From positions 50,607 through 114,606 of the forward strand of contig NZ_JAAKZW010000006.1 in assembly GCF_011044995.1 (NCBI RefSeq): 64,000 nt of DNA, given 5' to 3'. Below the pieces are notes generated by a model, which saw only the letters and a list, made by a program, of their open reading frames with translations, ran no database searches and was not told the DNA's origin. Source of the DNA: Streptomyces mesophilus. Its GTDB lineage: Bacteria > Actinomycetota > Actinomycetes > Streptomycetales > Streptomycetaceae. The position numbers were made by a program, and so were the translations under genes. Positions 53,301-61,909 of this stretch are shown here, piece after piece (the first letter of the stretch is position 1; each line of letters starts with the position of its first letter).

Positions 53301-53951
53301 ATGAGTCCTGCCGACCCGGCGACACCGCAGCAGCCCACTACCGGCCCCGCGCCGTCGGGGCCCGACGCGCTGCTCGGTGTCGCGCCCCAGCTGCGGGCGC
53401 TGCGCCGCCGCGCCGCGCTCACGCTCGAAGCGGCCGCCGTGACCGCCGGGCTTTCGCCCGCGCATCTGTCCCGGCTCGAGACCGGGCACCGCCAGCCGTC
53501 CCTGCCGATGCTGCTCACGCTGGCACGCGTCTACGGTACGACGGTCTCCGAGCTGCTCGGCGAGACCCCCGCCGAGCGTCAGTCCGTGCTCAGGGCCGCC
53601 GAAGCGGAGCCGAGCGTGGCCGGCGGCTGGACCTACCGCCAGGCCGGTGCGTCCGGGCGCGGGATGCAGGCGCTGCGCGTCCAGGTGCCGTACGGCGCGC
53701 AGGGCGACATCGTGCGCGTGCACCCCGGCGAGGAGTGGCTGTACGTCCTGACCGGCCGGCTGCGGCTACGCCTCGCCGACACCGCGTACGTCCTGGAGCC
53801 CGGCGACAGCGCCCACTTCGACTCGGCCACACCGCACCGCATCGCGGCCGACGGCCTGGAAGGGGCCGAACTCCTCTTCGTCCACACCCTGTTGCAGAGC
53901 CCGGTCGAGGCGCTCTGCCTCGGCGCGTACACGAAAGAGGTCCGGCGATGA
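53301..53951 (+). CDS. XRE-family regulator with cupin domain
   Basis: 216 aa. Residues about 30-85 are an HTH_3 domain (LRALRRRAALTLEAAAVTAGLSPAHLSRLETGHRQPSLPML). Residues about 130-210 are a cupin (VHPGEEWLYVLTGRLRLRLADTAYVLEPGDSAHFDSATPHRI), which binds a small ligand. The class commonly represses its own operon. It follows the hopanoid genes in the same direction, and its stop overlaps the DUF6126 ATG. No good ribosome-binding site is visible, so a leaderless mRNA is possible. Confidence 0.92.
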   Translation: MSPADPATPQQPTTGPAPSGPDALLGVAPQLRALRRRAALTLEAAAVTAGLSPAHLSRLETGHRQPSLPMLLTLARVYGTTVSELLGETPAERQSVLRAAEAEPSVAGGWTYRQAGASGRGMQALRVQVPYGAQGDIVRVHPGEEWLYVLTGRLRLRLADTAYVLEPGDSAHFDSATPHRIAADGLEGAELLFVHTLLQSPVEALCLGAYTKEVRR

Positions 53952-54172
53952 CATCCGAAACGGGTGAGGGGACGACACGCGAATCGGGTGGCGGGGCGGC
54001 ACACGAACCCGCTGGTGGGACGACTTCCGAATCGCCAGGCGGTGCGCGCCGGTTCATCGAGGACAAGTTTCCGCGCGGCCTGGTGATCAGGCTGTTCGTG
54101 TATCTGATCGCCGGGCACTTCTTCGCGTTCTTCGTGTACCTGCTGTTCGTGCTCGGAGGCCGGAACCAGTAG
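53948..54172 (+). CDS. Small membrane protein (DUF6126-like), 74 aa
   Basis: ATG overlaps the regulator stop (ATGA). The first 33 residues are Gly/Thr/Ser/Glu-rich repeats (GEGTTRESGGGAAHEPAGG). Then RRFIEDKFPRGLVIRLFVYLIAGHFFAFFVYLLFVLGG gives one membrane helix with basic residues before it. I remember this as the DUF6126 family of Streptomyces, without known function. Constant pairing with a cupin regulator in a hopanoid cluster suggests a link with membrane state. Confidence 0.75.
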   Translation: MTSETGEGTTRESGGGAAHEPAGGTTSESPGGARRFIEDKFPRGLVIRLFVYLIAGHFFAFFVYLLFVLGGRNQ

Positions 54173-54186
54173 GTCCGGCCTCCGAG
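54152..54186 (+). terminator. Hairpin overlapping the end of the DUF6126 gene
   Basis: CTCGGAGGCCGGA / TCCGGCCTCCGAG, a 13-bp perfect stem whose 9-base loop holds the stop codon. It lies between convergent genes. Confidence 0.8.
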
Positions 54187-54207
54187 ACTGCGTGCACGTA
54201 CCGCAGA

Positions 54208-55005
54208 TCAGTCGAGCAGCTTCGACCGCAGCTTCTCGCGGACCTCGGCCGTGGCGCCCAGGCCCTCCTCCAGATAGCGGTCGACGGAGCCCCAGAGCTT
54301 CTCCATCTCGTCGAACGCCGCCTCCAGATACTCGGCGCGCGCGTCGAAGAGCGGGCTGAGCAGCTCCATCACCTCGGCCGACCAGGCCTCGGGGGCATCG
54401 CTCGAGCGGCGCACCTTGTAGCGGCGGTGCTTGGCGTTGGACTCCAGGTAGTCCGTGACGATCGCCTCGCGCTCGACGCCGATCGCAAGCAGCGTCACCG
54501 CGATCGACAGACCCGCGCGGTCCTTGCCCGCGGCGCAGTGCATGAGTGCCGGCACGCTGTCCTCGGCGAGCTCGGCTAGGACCCGCGCGTGATCGGCGGT
54601 GCGCTCACGGACGATGACGCGGTACGTGGTGGACATCCGCGCGGCGGCCTTGCCGTCGCCGAGGATCCCCCGGAGCTCGTCGACATGTCCGTCGCGGACC
54701 ATCTGCCAGAACTCGGCGCCGTCCGCCGGGTCCGTCAGCGGCAGGTTCAGATTGCGCACACCGGGCAGCTCGACATCGGCGCCCTCGAGCTTCTGGTCGG
54801 CCGCGTTGCGGAAGTCGAAGATCGTGTGCAGACCGAGCGACGTGAGGAACTGGGCGTCCGACTCGGTGGCATGGGCGAGATGACCGCTGCGGAACAGCAC
54901 ACCGTGGCGTACCCGCCTGCCGTCCGTGGTCGGCAGGCCGCCCACGTCGCGGAAGTTGCGTACCCCGGCGAGTTCGGGCTCTGTCGACGGGATCTGCTGC
55001 GTCAC
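54208..55005 (-). CDS. Tyrosine-protein phosphatase (Y_phosphatase3 type)
   Basis: 265 aa. The P-loop HCAAGKDRAGLS has the nucleophile Cys at about residue 157; NFRDVGGLPT and FRSGHLAHATESD are family motifs near the N-terminus. GTG at 55005 follows GGGAGGAG. It removes phosphate from tyrosine or phosphoinositide substrates in the cytoplasm or, in relatives, from host proteins; no signal peptide is seen. It is divergent from the alpha-galactosidase gene across about 250 bp. Confidence 0.92.
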   Translation of the reverse strand: MTQQIPSTEPELAGVRNFRDVGGLPTTDGRRVRHGVLFRSGHLAHATESDAQFLTSLGLHTIFDFRNAADQKLEGADVELPGVRNLNLPLTDPADGAEFWQMVRDGHVDELRGILGDGKAAARMSTTYRVIVRERTADHARVLAELAEDSVPALMHCAAGKDRAGLSIAVTLLAIGVEREAIVTDYLESNAKHRRYKVRRSSDAPEAWSAEVMELLSPLFDARAEYLEAAFDEMEKLWGSVDRYLEEGLGATAEVREKLRSKLLD

Positions 55006-55255
55006 GGGGGCTCCTCCCACTGTGGTCGCCGGCAGGACTGCCGACGGCTGCGCATCAGGTGCACGCGCATTCGACGATACGACATGGATTCCTGGGGCAA
55101 TCATCTGCGCCCGCCCGCACATTCTGGCCAGTCGGTACGGGCGAACTCCATGCGAACGACGGGTGCCGGGCCATTGCGGCGGAGCGCGCCGGGCGCGGAT
55201 GATGTGCGCACCTGCGCGTACCTGTCGGAATGTGGTGACCAATGGTGGGGGCCCG

Positions 55256-57346
55256 ATGATCGAGGTCGGCGGAGACGGACGGATCTGGCTGCTCTCGGGC
55301 CCCACGAGCAGTTACGCGCTGATGCTGACGGAGCGCGACGAACTGCTCCATCTTCACTGGGGGCCTCGCATCGCCCTCGCCGACGCCGAGGCGCTCGCGG
55401 TCCAACCCGAGCCCGCCGCAAGCGGGTTCGAGTCACCGCTCGACGGACGCGAGGAGTATCCGGTCGAGGGCGGGCCGCGGTTCGTACGGCCAGCCCTGTC
55501 GGTTCGCACTCCTGAAGTACGCGGGACCGAATGGCGGTTCGCCCAGGCCGTGCAGGACGACGGGGTGCTGAAGCTCGGCTTCACGGACGACGTGCACGGG
55601 CTGCGCATCACCCTGCGGTACGCGATGCGGGGCGATGTCGTCGAGCGCGACGTCGAACTCGTCCATGAAGGCGAGGGGCCCGCGGTCGAGATACTGCGGG
55701 CCGACTCGGCGGCCTGGACGCTGCCCGAGCGTGACGCCTGGCGGCTCACCCAGCTGCACGGCCGCTGGGCGGCCGAGTCGCGGATCGAGCAGGTGCCGCT
55801 CGCGTACGGGGAGCATGTGATCGGCAGCCGGCGGGGGCACACCGGGCATCAGTATCTGCCGTGGGTGGCGCTCGACGCCGACGGGGCGGGGGAGGAGCAG
55901 GGCGAGGTCTACAGCTGTGCGCTGGGGTGGTCGGGCGCCTGGCGGATCGCCGTGCAGAAGCTGCCCCGCGGCCTGGTGCAGCTCACCGGCGGCACCGGAC
56001 ACGACGACTCGGGCCAGGTGCTCCTCGCACCCGGGCGGTCCTGGCGTACGCCGGTGTTCGCCGGGCTGTGGAGTGACGGCGGCTTCGGCGGGGCGAGCCG
56101 GGCCTGGCACGCGTATCAGATGGAGCATGTGATCCCGGACGCGGACCGGGTGCGGCCCGTCCTTTTCAACTCCTGGGAGGCCACCGGGTTCGACATCTCC
56201 GCGCCGCAGCAGCTCGAACTCGCCCGCCGCGCGGCCGAGATGGGCGTGGAACTGTTCGTCGTGGACGACGCGTGGTTCGGGGCGCGGGTCGGCGACCGGG
56301 CCGGGCTCGGCGACTGGGCCCCCAACCCGGACCGTTTCCCCGGCGGTCTGAAGCCCCTGGCCGATGACGTGCACGCACTCGGTATGCAGTTCGGCATCTG
56401 GGTCGAGCCGGAAATGGTGAACGCCGACAGCGATCTGTATCGGTCGCATCCCGACTGGGTGCAGCACCATCCCGGTCGTACGCGCACCGAATTCCGTCAC
56501 CAGCTGGTGCTCAATCTGGCACGCGAAGACGTCCAGGAGTATCTGTGGGAGCAGCTGCACACGCTGCTTTCCTCGGCGCCGATCGACTATGTGAAGTGGG
56601 ACTTCAACCGGTGTTTCACCGATGCCGGCTGGCCGGGCGAGGCCTATCCGCAGAAGCTCTGGAATGAGCATGTGCATGCCTTTTACCGGCTGCTCGACCG
56701 ACTGCGCGCGACCCATCCCGGGGTCGCCTTCGAATCCTGTTCAGGGGGCGGCGGCCGTATCGATCTGGGTGTGCTGAGCCGCACCGACCAGGTGTGGACC
56801 TCGGACAACACCGACCCCCTCGACCGGCTCGGCATCCAGCACGGATTCACTCACGTCCACCCGGCGCGGGTCATGGCCGCCTGGGTCACCGACAGCCCGA
56901 ACGTGCAGCTGAACGGACGCGTCAGCTCGCTCCGATTCCGCTTCGTCAGTGCGATGGCGGGGGTGCTCGGAGTCGGCGGCGACCTCGCTGCCTGGACGCG
57001 GCAGGAGCTCGACGAGGCGCGCTCATGGGTCGCGCTCTACAAGGAGATCCGGGACACCGTCCAGCTCGGCGAGCTGCACCGGCTGCGCGCCCCACGGGGC
57101 GGACTGAGCGCGGTGCAGTACGTACGCGGGGACGAGGTCGTCGTCCTGGCGTGGCTGCAGGCCCAGCGGTACGGAGAGCCCGTGGCGCGGGTGCGCCTGC
57201 ACGGGATCGCCGCCGACGCCTCGTACGAACTCCTCGGGACGGACGAGGTGCACCGGGGCTCGGTACTGCTGCACCACGGACTGCGCACCGGACTCAAAGG
57301 GGACTTCGACGCCGGTGTCTACCGGTTCCGTCGGGTGCGCCCCTAA
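55256..57346 (+). CDS. Alpha-galactosidase, GH36
   Basis: 696 aa. An N-terminal beta-sandwich is followed by the (beta/alpha)8 barrel with VLFNSWEATGFDI, VVDDAWFGARVGD, nucleophile Asp449 in YVKWDFNR, and acid/base Asp517 in WTSDNTDP. CSGGGGRIDLGV recognises galactose. No signal peptide, so it acts on imported oligosaccharides. ATG at 55256 follows a GGGGG run at suitable distance. No transporter gene is next to it. Confidence 0.94.
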   Translation: MIEVGGDGRIWLLSGPTSSYALMLTERDELLHLHWGPRIALADAEALAVQPEPAASGFESPLDGREEYPVEGGPRFVRPALSVRTPEVRGTEWRFAQAVQDDGVLKLGFTDDVHGLRITLRYAMRGDVVERDVELVHEGEGPAVEILRADSAAWTLPERDAWRLTQLHGRWAAESRIEQVPLAYGEHVIGSRRGHTGHQYLPWVALDADGAGEEQGEVYSCALGWSGAWRIAVQKLPRGLVQLTGGTGHDDSGQVLLAPGRSWRTPVFAGLWSDGGFGGASRAWHAYQMEHVIPDADRVRPVLFNSWEATGFDISAPQQLELARRAAEMGVELFVVDDAWFGARVGDRAGLGDWAPNPDRFPGGLKPLADDVHALGMQFGIWVEPEMVNADSDLYRSHPDWVQHHPGRTRTEFRHQLVLNLAREDVQEYLWEQLHTLLSSAPIDYVKWDFNRCFTDAGWPGEAYPQKLWNEHVHAFYRLLDRLRATHPGVAFESCSGGGGRIDLGVLSRTDQVWTSDNTDPLDRLGIQHGFTHVHPARVMAAWVTDSPNVQLNGRVSSLRFRFVSAMAGVLGVGGDLAAWTRQELDEARSWVALYKEIRDTVQLGELHRLRAPRGGLSAVQYVRGDEVVVLAWLQAQRYGEPVARVRLHGIAADASYELLGTDEVHRGSVLLHHGLRTGLKGDFDAGVYRFRRVRP

Positions 57347-57585
57347 TGCCCGATTCGGTACCTAAGGGGTAACTGGCCCTGAAGTAAAGGGTGGTGGCGT
57401 TCCGGGCGTGAGCGGGATCATATCCGTGACGGTGTGTGGCGATCTCCGTCGGTGAATTCCGCTGAGTATGCGGATGGTAAAGATCCTTTATCCACGCAGG
57501 GTGACGGTAATTCCCGGAATGGATCAGCTCCTGTGTGGTCCAAGGGAATTGAGATGTTTGTTTTCCGCCTCACCGCTCCCTTACG
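57347..57585. other. Intergenic region upstream of the c-di-AMP riboswitch
   Basis: About 240 bp with no gene. It has a relatively AT-rich stretch around 57460-57560 (e.g. GTATGCGGATGGTAAAGATCC), where the promoter of the riboswitch-controlled M23 gene should be. Confidence 0.5.
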
Positions 57586-57772
57586 GTCACCGACAACCCG
57601 GTGGACGCCCAATCCTGCCGCCACCGGAATTCGCCCCACACCCGTGCACGGCAGGAGCGGGGGACCCAACGGTAAGACGCCGTTTCCGGTCCCACCGGAG
57701 CGGCTTGGGGTGAAGTCGCCTTGTGCGACGGGACATCTCCAGTCCTAACCCGACAGCTCACCTCGCAGGCGA
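57586..57772 (+). ncRNA. ydaO/yuaA-type c-di-AMP riboswitch
   Basis: The segments appear in the family's order: CACCGACAACCCGGTGG, GGCAGGAGCGGGGGACCCAA, GGCTTGGGGTGAAG, then CGGGACATCTCCAGTCC followed by AACCCGACAGCTCACCTCGC and AGGCG. These match what I know of actinobacterial ydaO riboswitches before rpf and cell-wall hydrolase genes. Binding of cyclic di-AMP turns expression off. It ends 17 bases before the M23 start. Confidence 0.88.
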
Positions 57773-57789
57773 CGGAGAAGGAATGCGCC

Positions 57790-58698
57790 ATGCCCGCGAA
57801 GGGTAAGCACCGCCGTCCCAAGTCCGCCCGTCTCACCCGCTCGTTCGCCGTCGCCGGCACGGGCGGCGCCGCCCTCGCCCTTCCGCTGCTCGGTGCGACC
57901 GGCGCCCAGGCCGCCACGCCGCAGACCGCGGCGGTGGCCAGCGCCCCCGTGAAGAGCGTGCCGGTCAAGAAGGCCGAGTCGGCCGACAAGACCTACACCG
58001 TCGTCACCGGCGACTCGCTCTCCGCGATAGCCGACGACCTCGGCATCGAGGGCGGCTGGAAGCCGCTGTACGCAGCGAACAAGAAGGTCATCGGCGACGA
58101 CCCGTGCCTGATCGTGCCCGGCGCGAAGCTCAAGGTCGGTGCCGCGGTCCAGGCCGCCGCCGGAGCCACCGGCACGGCGAAGGAGGTGCCGGCGGACGCC
58201 TCGAAGTCCTCCGCGCGGAGCGACGCCGGGACGGCCGAAGCCCCGGCCGCCGAGGCCCCCGCGCCCAAGGCCGAGCAGGCCGCCGCCACCACCTCCGGGT
58301 TCACCGCGCCGGTCGCCGCCGGGGTCTCCACCCAGTACCGCACCGCGGGCTCCATGTGGTCCAGCGGCTACCACACCGGCACCGACTTCGCGGCCGCCAC
58401 GGGCACCCCGGTCAAGGCCATCGGCGAGGGCACCGTCGTCTCCGCCGGCTGGAGCGGCTCGTACGGCAACGAGGTCGTCATCCAGCACGCCGACGGCCGC
58501 TACTCGCAGTACGCCCATATGTCGCAGCTGTCGGTGTCCACCGGCCAGAGCGTCGCGGGCGGTACGCAGATCGGCCTCGTCGGCTCGACCGGCAACTCCA
58601 GCGGACCGCACCTGCACTTCGAGGTCCGCACCGGCCCGGGCTACGGCTCGGACGTGGACCCGGTGGCGTACCTGCGCTCGCACGGCGTATCGCTCTGA
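57790..58698 (+). CDS. Exported LysM-M23 peptidoglycan endopeptidase
   Basis: 302 aa. ATG at 57790 follows GGAGAAGGA. A long signal peptide (KHRRPKSARLTRSFAVAG...ATGAQA), then a LysM domain (TYTVVTGDSLSAIADDLGI...LIVPGAKLKV) near residues 65-120, an Ala/Pro/Lys-rich linker, and an M23 domain: His195 and Asp199 in YHTGTDF and the later HLHFEV. It cuts peptide bonds in peptidoglycan outside the cell. c-di-AMP control fits wall remodelling under turgor. Confidence 0.94.
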   Translation: MPAKGKHRRPKSARLTRSFAVAGTGGAALALPLLGATGAQAATPQTAAVASAPVKSVPVKKAESADKTYTVVTGDSLSAIADDLGIEGGWKPLYAANKKVIGDDPCLIVPGAKLKVGAAVQAAAGATGTAKEVPADASKSSARSDAGTAEAPAAEAPAPKAEQAAATTSGFTAPVAAGVSTQYRTAGSMWSSGYHTGTDFAAATGTPVKAIGEGTVVSAGWSGSYGNEVVIQHADGRYSQYAHMSQLSVSTGQSVAGGTQIGLVGSTGNSSGPHLHFEVRTGPGYGSDVDPVAYLRSHGVSL

Positions 58699-58720
58699 CG
58701 CCCGGTCACTGAAGTCCCCG

Positions 58721-58757
58721 CCCGGTATCCGGGGCCCATGAGGCCCCGGATACCGGG
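58721..58757 (+). terminator. Hairpin after the M23 gene
   Basis: A perfect 16-bp stem CCCGGTATCCGGGGCC / GGCCCCGGATACCGGG with a 5-base loop, followed by a short T-containing tract. Confidence 0.88.
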
Positions 58758-58832
58758 CATTTGGGATTCTGGGGCGTATTCCAGGTTGGACGAGACTTTA
58801 CGAGTGTCCTATCTCACCAGCCGTCAAGAGGT

Positions 58833-58850
58833 ACCTACGGTGGCGTAGGT
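58833..58850. promoter_or_regulatory. ACCTAC-GTAGGT inverted repeat before the SGNH hydrolase
   Basis: ACCTAC, six bases, GTAGGT, located 26 bases before the chosen GTG. Similar CTACGG...GTAGG dyads occur before lipid genes in actinobacteria, as I recall. Regulator unknown. Confidence 0.45.
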
Positions 58851-58876
58851 CACGTAACGGGGTGAAAGATGCCGAC

Positions 58877-59701
58877 GTGGCAGACGATTCGACGACACCC
58901 GCAGCCCTCACCGCCGTGAACCCGGCGGTTTTCGCCTCCTATGTGGCCATCGGCGACAGCTTCACCGAAGGCGTCGGAGACCCTGGCCCCGACGGTGCCT
59001 TCGTCGGCTGGGCGGACCGGCTCGCCGTGCTGCTCGCCGACCGCCACCCCGAGCACAGCTTCCGCTACGCCAACCTGGCGGTCCGCGGAAAGCTGCTCGA
59101 CCAGATCGTCGAGGACCAGGTGCCGCGCGCCAAGGAGCTCGCGCCCGAGCTGGTCTCCTTCTGCGCCGGCGGCAACGACATCATCCGCCCCGGCACCGAC
59201 CCGGACGATGTCGCCGAACGCTTCGAGCGGGCCGTCGCCGATCTGACCGCCGCCGTCGGCACGGTCGTCGTGACCACCGGCTTCGACACCCGTGACGTGC
59301 CGGTGCTCCGGCATCTGCGCGGGAAGATCGCCACGTACACCGCGCATGTACGGGCCATCGCCGACCGCTATGAGTGCCCGGTGCTCGATCTGTGGTCGCT
59401 GCGCTCGGTGCAGGACCGGCGCGCCTGGGACGGCGACCGGCTGCATCTGTCGCCCGAGGGCCACACCCGTGTCGCGCTGCGCGCCGCCCAGGTGCTCGGC
59501 CTGGAGATCCCCGCCGACCCCGACCAGGCCTGGCCCGAGCTGCCGCCGCGCACCGCGCTCGCGGTGCGCCGTGACGACATCCAGTGGGCGCGCGAGTACC
59601 TGGTGCCGTGGATCGGGCGCCGCCTTCGAGGTGAGTCCTCGGGTGACCATGTCTCGGCGAAGCGGCCGGAACTGCTGCCCCTGAAGGCACCCGTCGGCTG
59701 A
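58877..59701 (+). CDS. SGNH/GDSL-family hydrolase
   Basis: 274 aa from GTG at 58877 (VADDSTT); a GTG at 58862 would add five residues. Block I IGDSFTEGVGDPG carries the Ser, block III CAGGNDIIRPG the Asn, block V GDRLHLSPEGH the Asp and His. YVAIGDS sits after 25 residues that are not a signal peptide, so it is probably cytoplasmic. It hydrolyses ester or acyl groups of an unknown substrate. A STAS gene follows in convergent orientation. Confidence 0.93.
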   Translation: MADDSTTPAALTAVNPAVFASYVAIGDSFTEGVGDPGPDGAFVGWADRLAVLLADRHPEHSFRYANLAVRGKLLDQIVEDQVPRAKELAPELVSFCAGGNDIIRPGTDPDDVAERFERAVADLTAAVGTVVVTTGFDTRDVPVLRHLRGKIATYTAHVRAIADRYECPVLDLWSLRSVQDRRAWDGDRLHLSPEGHTRVALRAAQVLGLEIPADPDQAWPELPPRTALAVRRDDIQWAREYLVPWIGRRLRGESSGDHVSAKRPELLPLKAPVG

Positions 59702-59729
59702 TCTCCCCGCTCACCCCTCGTCCGCGCGG

Positions 59730-60101
59730 TCACCCGTCGGCCGACGGCTGCGCCCGGTACGAGTCGTACGGAGGGCTGGCCAGGACGGGGATGGAGTCGG
59801 GTACGCCCAGGTACGTGAGGATGCGCAGCACGAACGGGTCGGTGCAGATCAGGACCATACGGCCGTCGGTCAGGTCGAGGCGCGCCCGCAGCCGTTCGAT
59901 CAGGGCGATCCCGCTGCAGTCGACGAAGGTCAACAGGCGGATGTCGAGGACGAGTTCGGCCGTCGGCAGGCGAAGCTCCTGGAGCAGCGGGTCCTCGATG
60001 TCCAAGACCATGGCCACATCCAGCTCGCCGTGCAGCTCCACGGTGAGCCGCTCGCCATCGCGCCGCATCAGGGGCGCGGACTGTTGAGCTTCGGGAAACA
60101 C
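59730..60101 (-). CDS. STAS-domain anti-sigma factor antagonist
   Basis: 123 aa from a GTG at 60101 with GGGGGAAAG upstream. Residues about 12-110 form the STAS fold: LTVELHGELDVAMVLDIE, LVLDIRLLTFVDCSGIALIERLRARL (the Ser of DCSG is the usual phosphorylation site) and MVLICTDPFVLRIL. It binds an anti-sigma kinase; the RsbW-like gene at 23900 is one candidate partner, although unlinked. Longer starts up to 60215 exist but lack such a site. Confidence 0.9.
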   Translation of the reverse strand: MFPEAQQSAPLMRRDGERLTVELHGELDVAMVLDIEDPLLQELRLPTAELVLDIRLLTFVDCSGIALIERLRARLDLTDGRMVLICTDPFVLRILTYLGVPDSIPVLASPPYDSYRAQPSADG

Positions 60102-60414
60102 CTTTCCCCCAGGTCGTCTGCTGTCGCAGCTCGGTCGACACCGGGGGCCGGGGTGTCCGGCGCCGAATCTAAGCGCCGTGCATGAAGTCGGGGTCGTGCG
60201 CCGGAGTGCTGTCACTCGATGGCGTGAATTTGGAGGGTCCTGCTTGACGTCCGCGGGTGCGTGGCGGGTGATTTCCGGCTGGACCGGTGAGGTGACAGGG
60301 CGGTCCCGCCGGGAGTGGCGCAGCGGCAGGGCGGGCCGTCGGTGCTGGGATGTCCGCGCGCCCGGGCCGCCCCGCCCGGGCGCACCGCACCCCCGATCCG
60401 GAGGACCTCACCCC
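60102..60414. other. Divergent intergenic region of the STAS and SIMPL genes
   Basis: 313 bp with no gene. GC-rich inverted repeats (CCGGGGGCCGGGG) and a TTGAC at about 60244 are present; no assigned promoter. Confidence 0.5.
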
Positions 60415-61179
60415 ATGGCCGTACGCACTCCGTCCCCGCTCGTCGTCCGTGCCGCCGCGGCAGCCGTCCTCGCGGGCGGCATGCTCACGGCGGGCGCGGT
60501 CCCCGCACTCGCCGCGGAGCCGGCCGCCCCCGCACCGCACAGCGCTCCCGCCCCCGCGCCCACTCTCGTGACCGTGACCGGTGACGGGCAGTCCACGGCG
60601 GCGCCCGACATCGCCATCCTGCACATCGGCGTCGAGAGCACCGCGAAGACCGCACAGCAGGCGCTCGCCGCGCAGAACAAGGCGGCCGACGCGATGCTCG
60701 CCGCCGTGCGCGAGGCGGGCATCGCGGAGAAGGACGTCCGCACCGAGAGCCTCAACGTCTCGGCCGTCACCCAGCACGAGCCGAACGGTGCCAGCAAGGT
60801 CACCGGCTACCAGGCCGGACAGGTCTTCTCGGTGCGCGTCCGCGACATCGACAGGGCCGGCTCCGTGCTGCAGAAGGTCATGGACGCCGCCGGCGACGCG
60901 GGGCGGATCCACTCGGTGGCCTTCGATGTCGCCGACACCCGCAGGCTGCGCGAGCGGGCCCGTACGGCGGCGCACAGGGACGCACACGCCAAGGCGGCCC
61001 AGTACGCCGAGCTCAGCGGCATGAAGCTGGGGCGGCTCGTGTCCGTGAACGAGGGCGACAGCGGGATGCCGCGGCCGGTGGCGCTTCCGGCGGTGCAGTT
61101 CGACAAGGAAGGTGTGCCGGTCGCGCCCGGCGAGATCGAGGACCGGATCACGGTGACCGAGGTGTACGAGCTGCGCTGA
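60415..61179 (+). CDS. Exported SIMPL-domain (DUF541) protein
   Basis: 254 aa. A signal peptide (VRTPSPLVVRAAAAAVLAGG...ALA) is followed by a SIMPL domain: TLVTVTGDGQSTAAPDIAILHIGVES, then YQAGQVFSVRVRDIDRAGSVLQKVMDAAG and the closing ITVTEVYELR. ATG follows GGAGGACC. SIMPL proteins form oligomeric shells in the envelope and are linked to stress protection; function here is open. Confidence 0.9.
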   Translation: MAVRTPSPLVVRAAAAAVLAGGMLTAGAVPALAAEPAAPAPHSAPAPAPTLVTVTGDGQSTAAPDIAILHIGVESTAKTAQQALAAQNKAADAMLAAVREAGIAEKDVRTESLNVSAVTQHEPNGASKVTGYQAGQVFSVRVRDIDRAGSVLQKVMDAAGDAGRIHSVAFDVADTRRLRERARTAAHRDAHAKAAQYAELSGMKLGRLVSVNEGDSGMPRPVALPAVQFDKEGVPVAPGEIEDRITVTEVYELR

Positions 61180-61207
61180 GCCGCCGGTTGAGCTCGCAAC
61201 AGACATA

Positions 61208-61239
61208 CGGCCCGGTGGACTCGCGTGTCCGCCGGGCCG
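61208..61239. terminator. Hairpin between SIMPL and TetR genes
   Basis: CGGCCCGGTGGA and TCCGCCGGGCCG, a 12-bp stem with one mismatch and an 8-base loop, lies between the convergent genes. Confidence 0.7.
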
Positions 61240-61245
61240 CCGCGT

Positions 61246-61866
61246 TCAGCGCGCGTTCCGTGTCAACGCCTCCCGGGCAAGCCCCAGTTCACGCGCCAGC
61301 GCCTCGTCCACCCAGGTCAGGATGGTCGTGCGCGACGGGCCGGCGCCGTACGCGGTGTTCTGCACGGCGAGGCCGTCGAGCAGCGCGGTCAGGCGCAGTG
61401 CGGTGGCGGCCGGATCCGGGCAGCGGAACTCGCCCGCCGCGACGCCTTCGCCGATGACCTCGGCGAGCGCGCCCTTCCACTGCTGGTCGAGATCCCGTGT
61501 CACCTTGCGCAGCACAGGCTCGCGCAGACCCGCGGCCCAGCCCTCGATCCACAGCCGCCAGCCCTTGGCGCTGCCGGTCGGCGCGTACCACCGGATCGCG
61601 GCGCGCAGCCGGCGAAGCGCCGTGGTGCGACGGCCCAGGAGCTTGTGCAGATGGGCGAGATCGCCCTCGGCGGCGTACGCGAACGCCGCGGCGACCAGCT
61701 TCTCCTTGGTCGAGAAGTGGTACAGGACAAGGGCGTTGCTGACCCCGAGTGAGGCGGCCACATCGGCGATCCGGACAGCGGAGACACCGCGCTGCTCGAT
61801 CTGCTCGACGGCGGCGCGCAACAATTCCTCGCGCCGCTCCTCCACACTCAACCGGACCCTGGCCAC
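61246..61866 (-). CDS. TetR/AcrR-family transcriptional regulator
   Basis: 206 aa. The HTH is RREELLRAAVEQIEQRGVSAVRIADVAASLGVSNALVLYHFSTKEKLVAAAF. The rest is the helical ligand domain, with RLTALLDGLAVQNTAYG near the end as in BetI/TetR_C_6-type members. ATG at 61866 begins MARVRLSVEE. It lies 43 bp after the amino-acid dehydrogenase gene on the same strand and could regulate it. Confidence 0.93.
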   Translation of the reverse strand: MARVRLSVEERREELLRAAVEQIEQRGVSAVRIADVAASLGVSNALVLYHFSTKEKLVAAAFAYAAEGDLAHLHKLLGRRTTALRRLRAAIRWYAPTGSAKGWRLWIEGWAAGLREPVLRKVTRDLDQQWKGALAEVIGEGVAAGEFRCPDPAATALRLTALLDGLAVQNTAYGAGPSRTTILTWVDEALARELGLAREALTRNAR

Positions 61867-61909
61867 CAGCTCACCCTAGTTGGCGATCACCGGCCCGGAC
61901 GGGCCGGGG

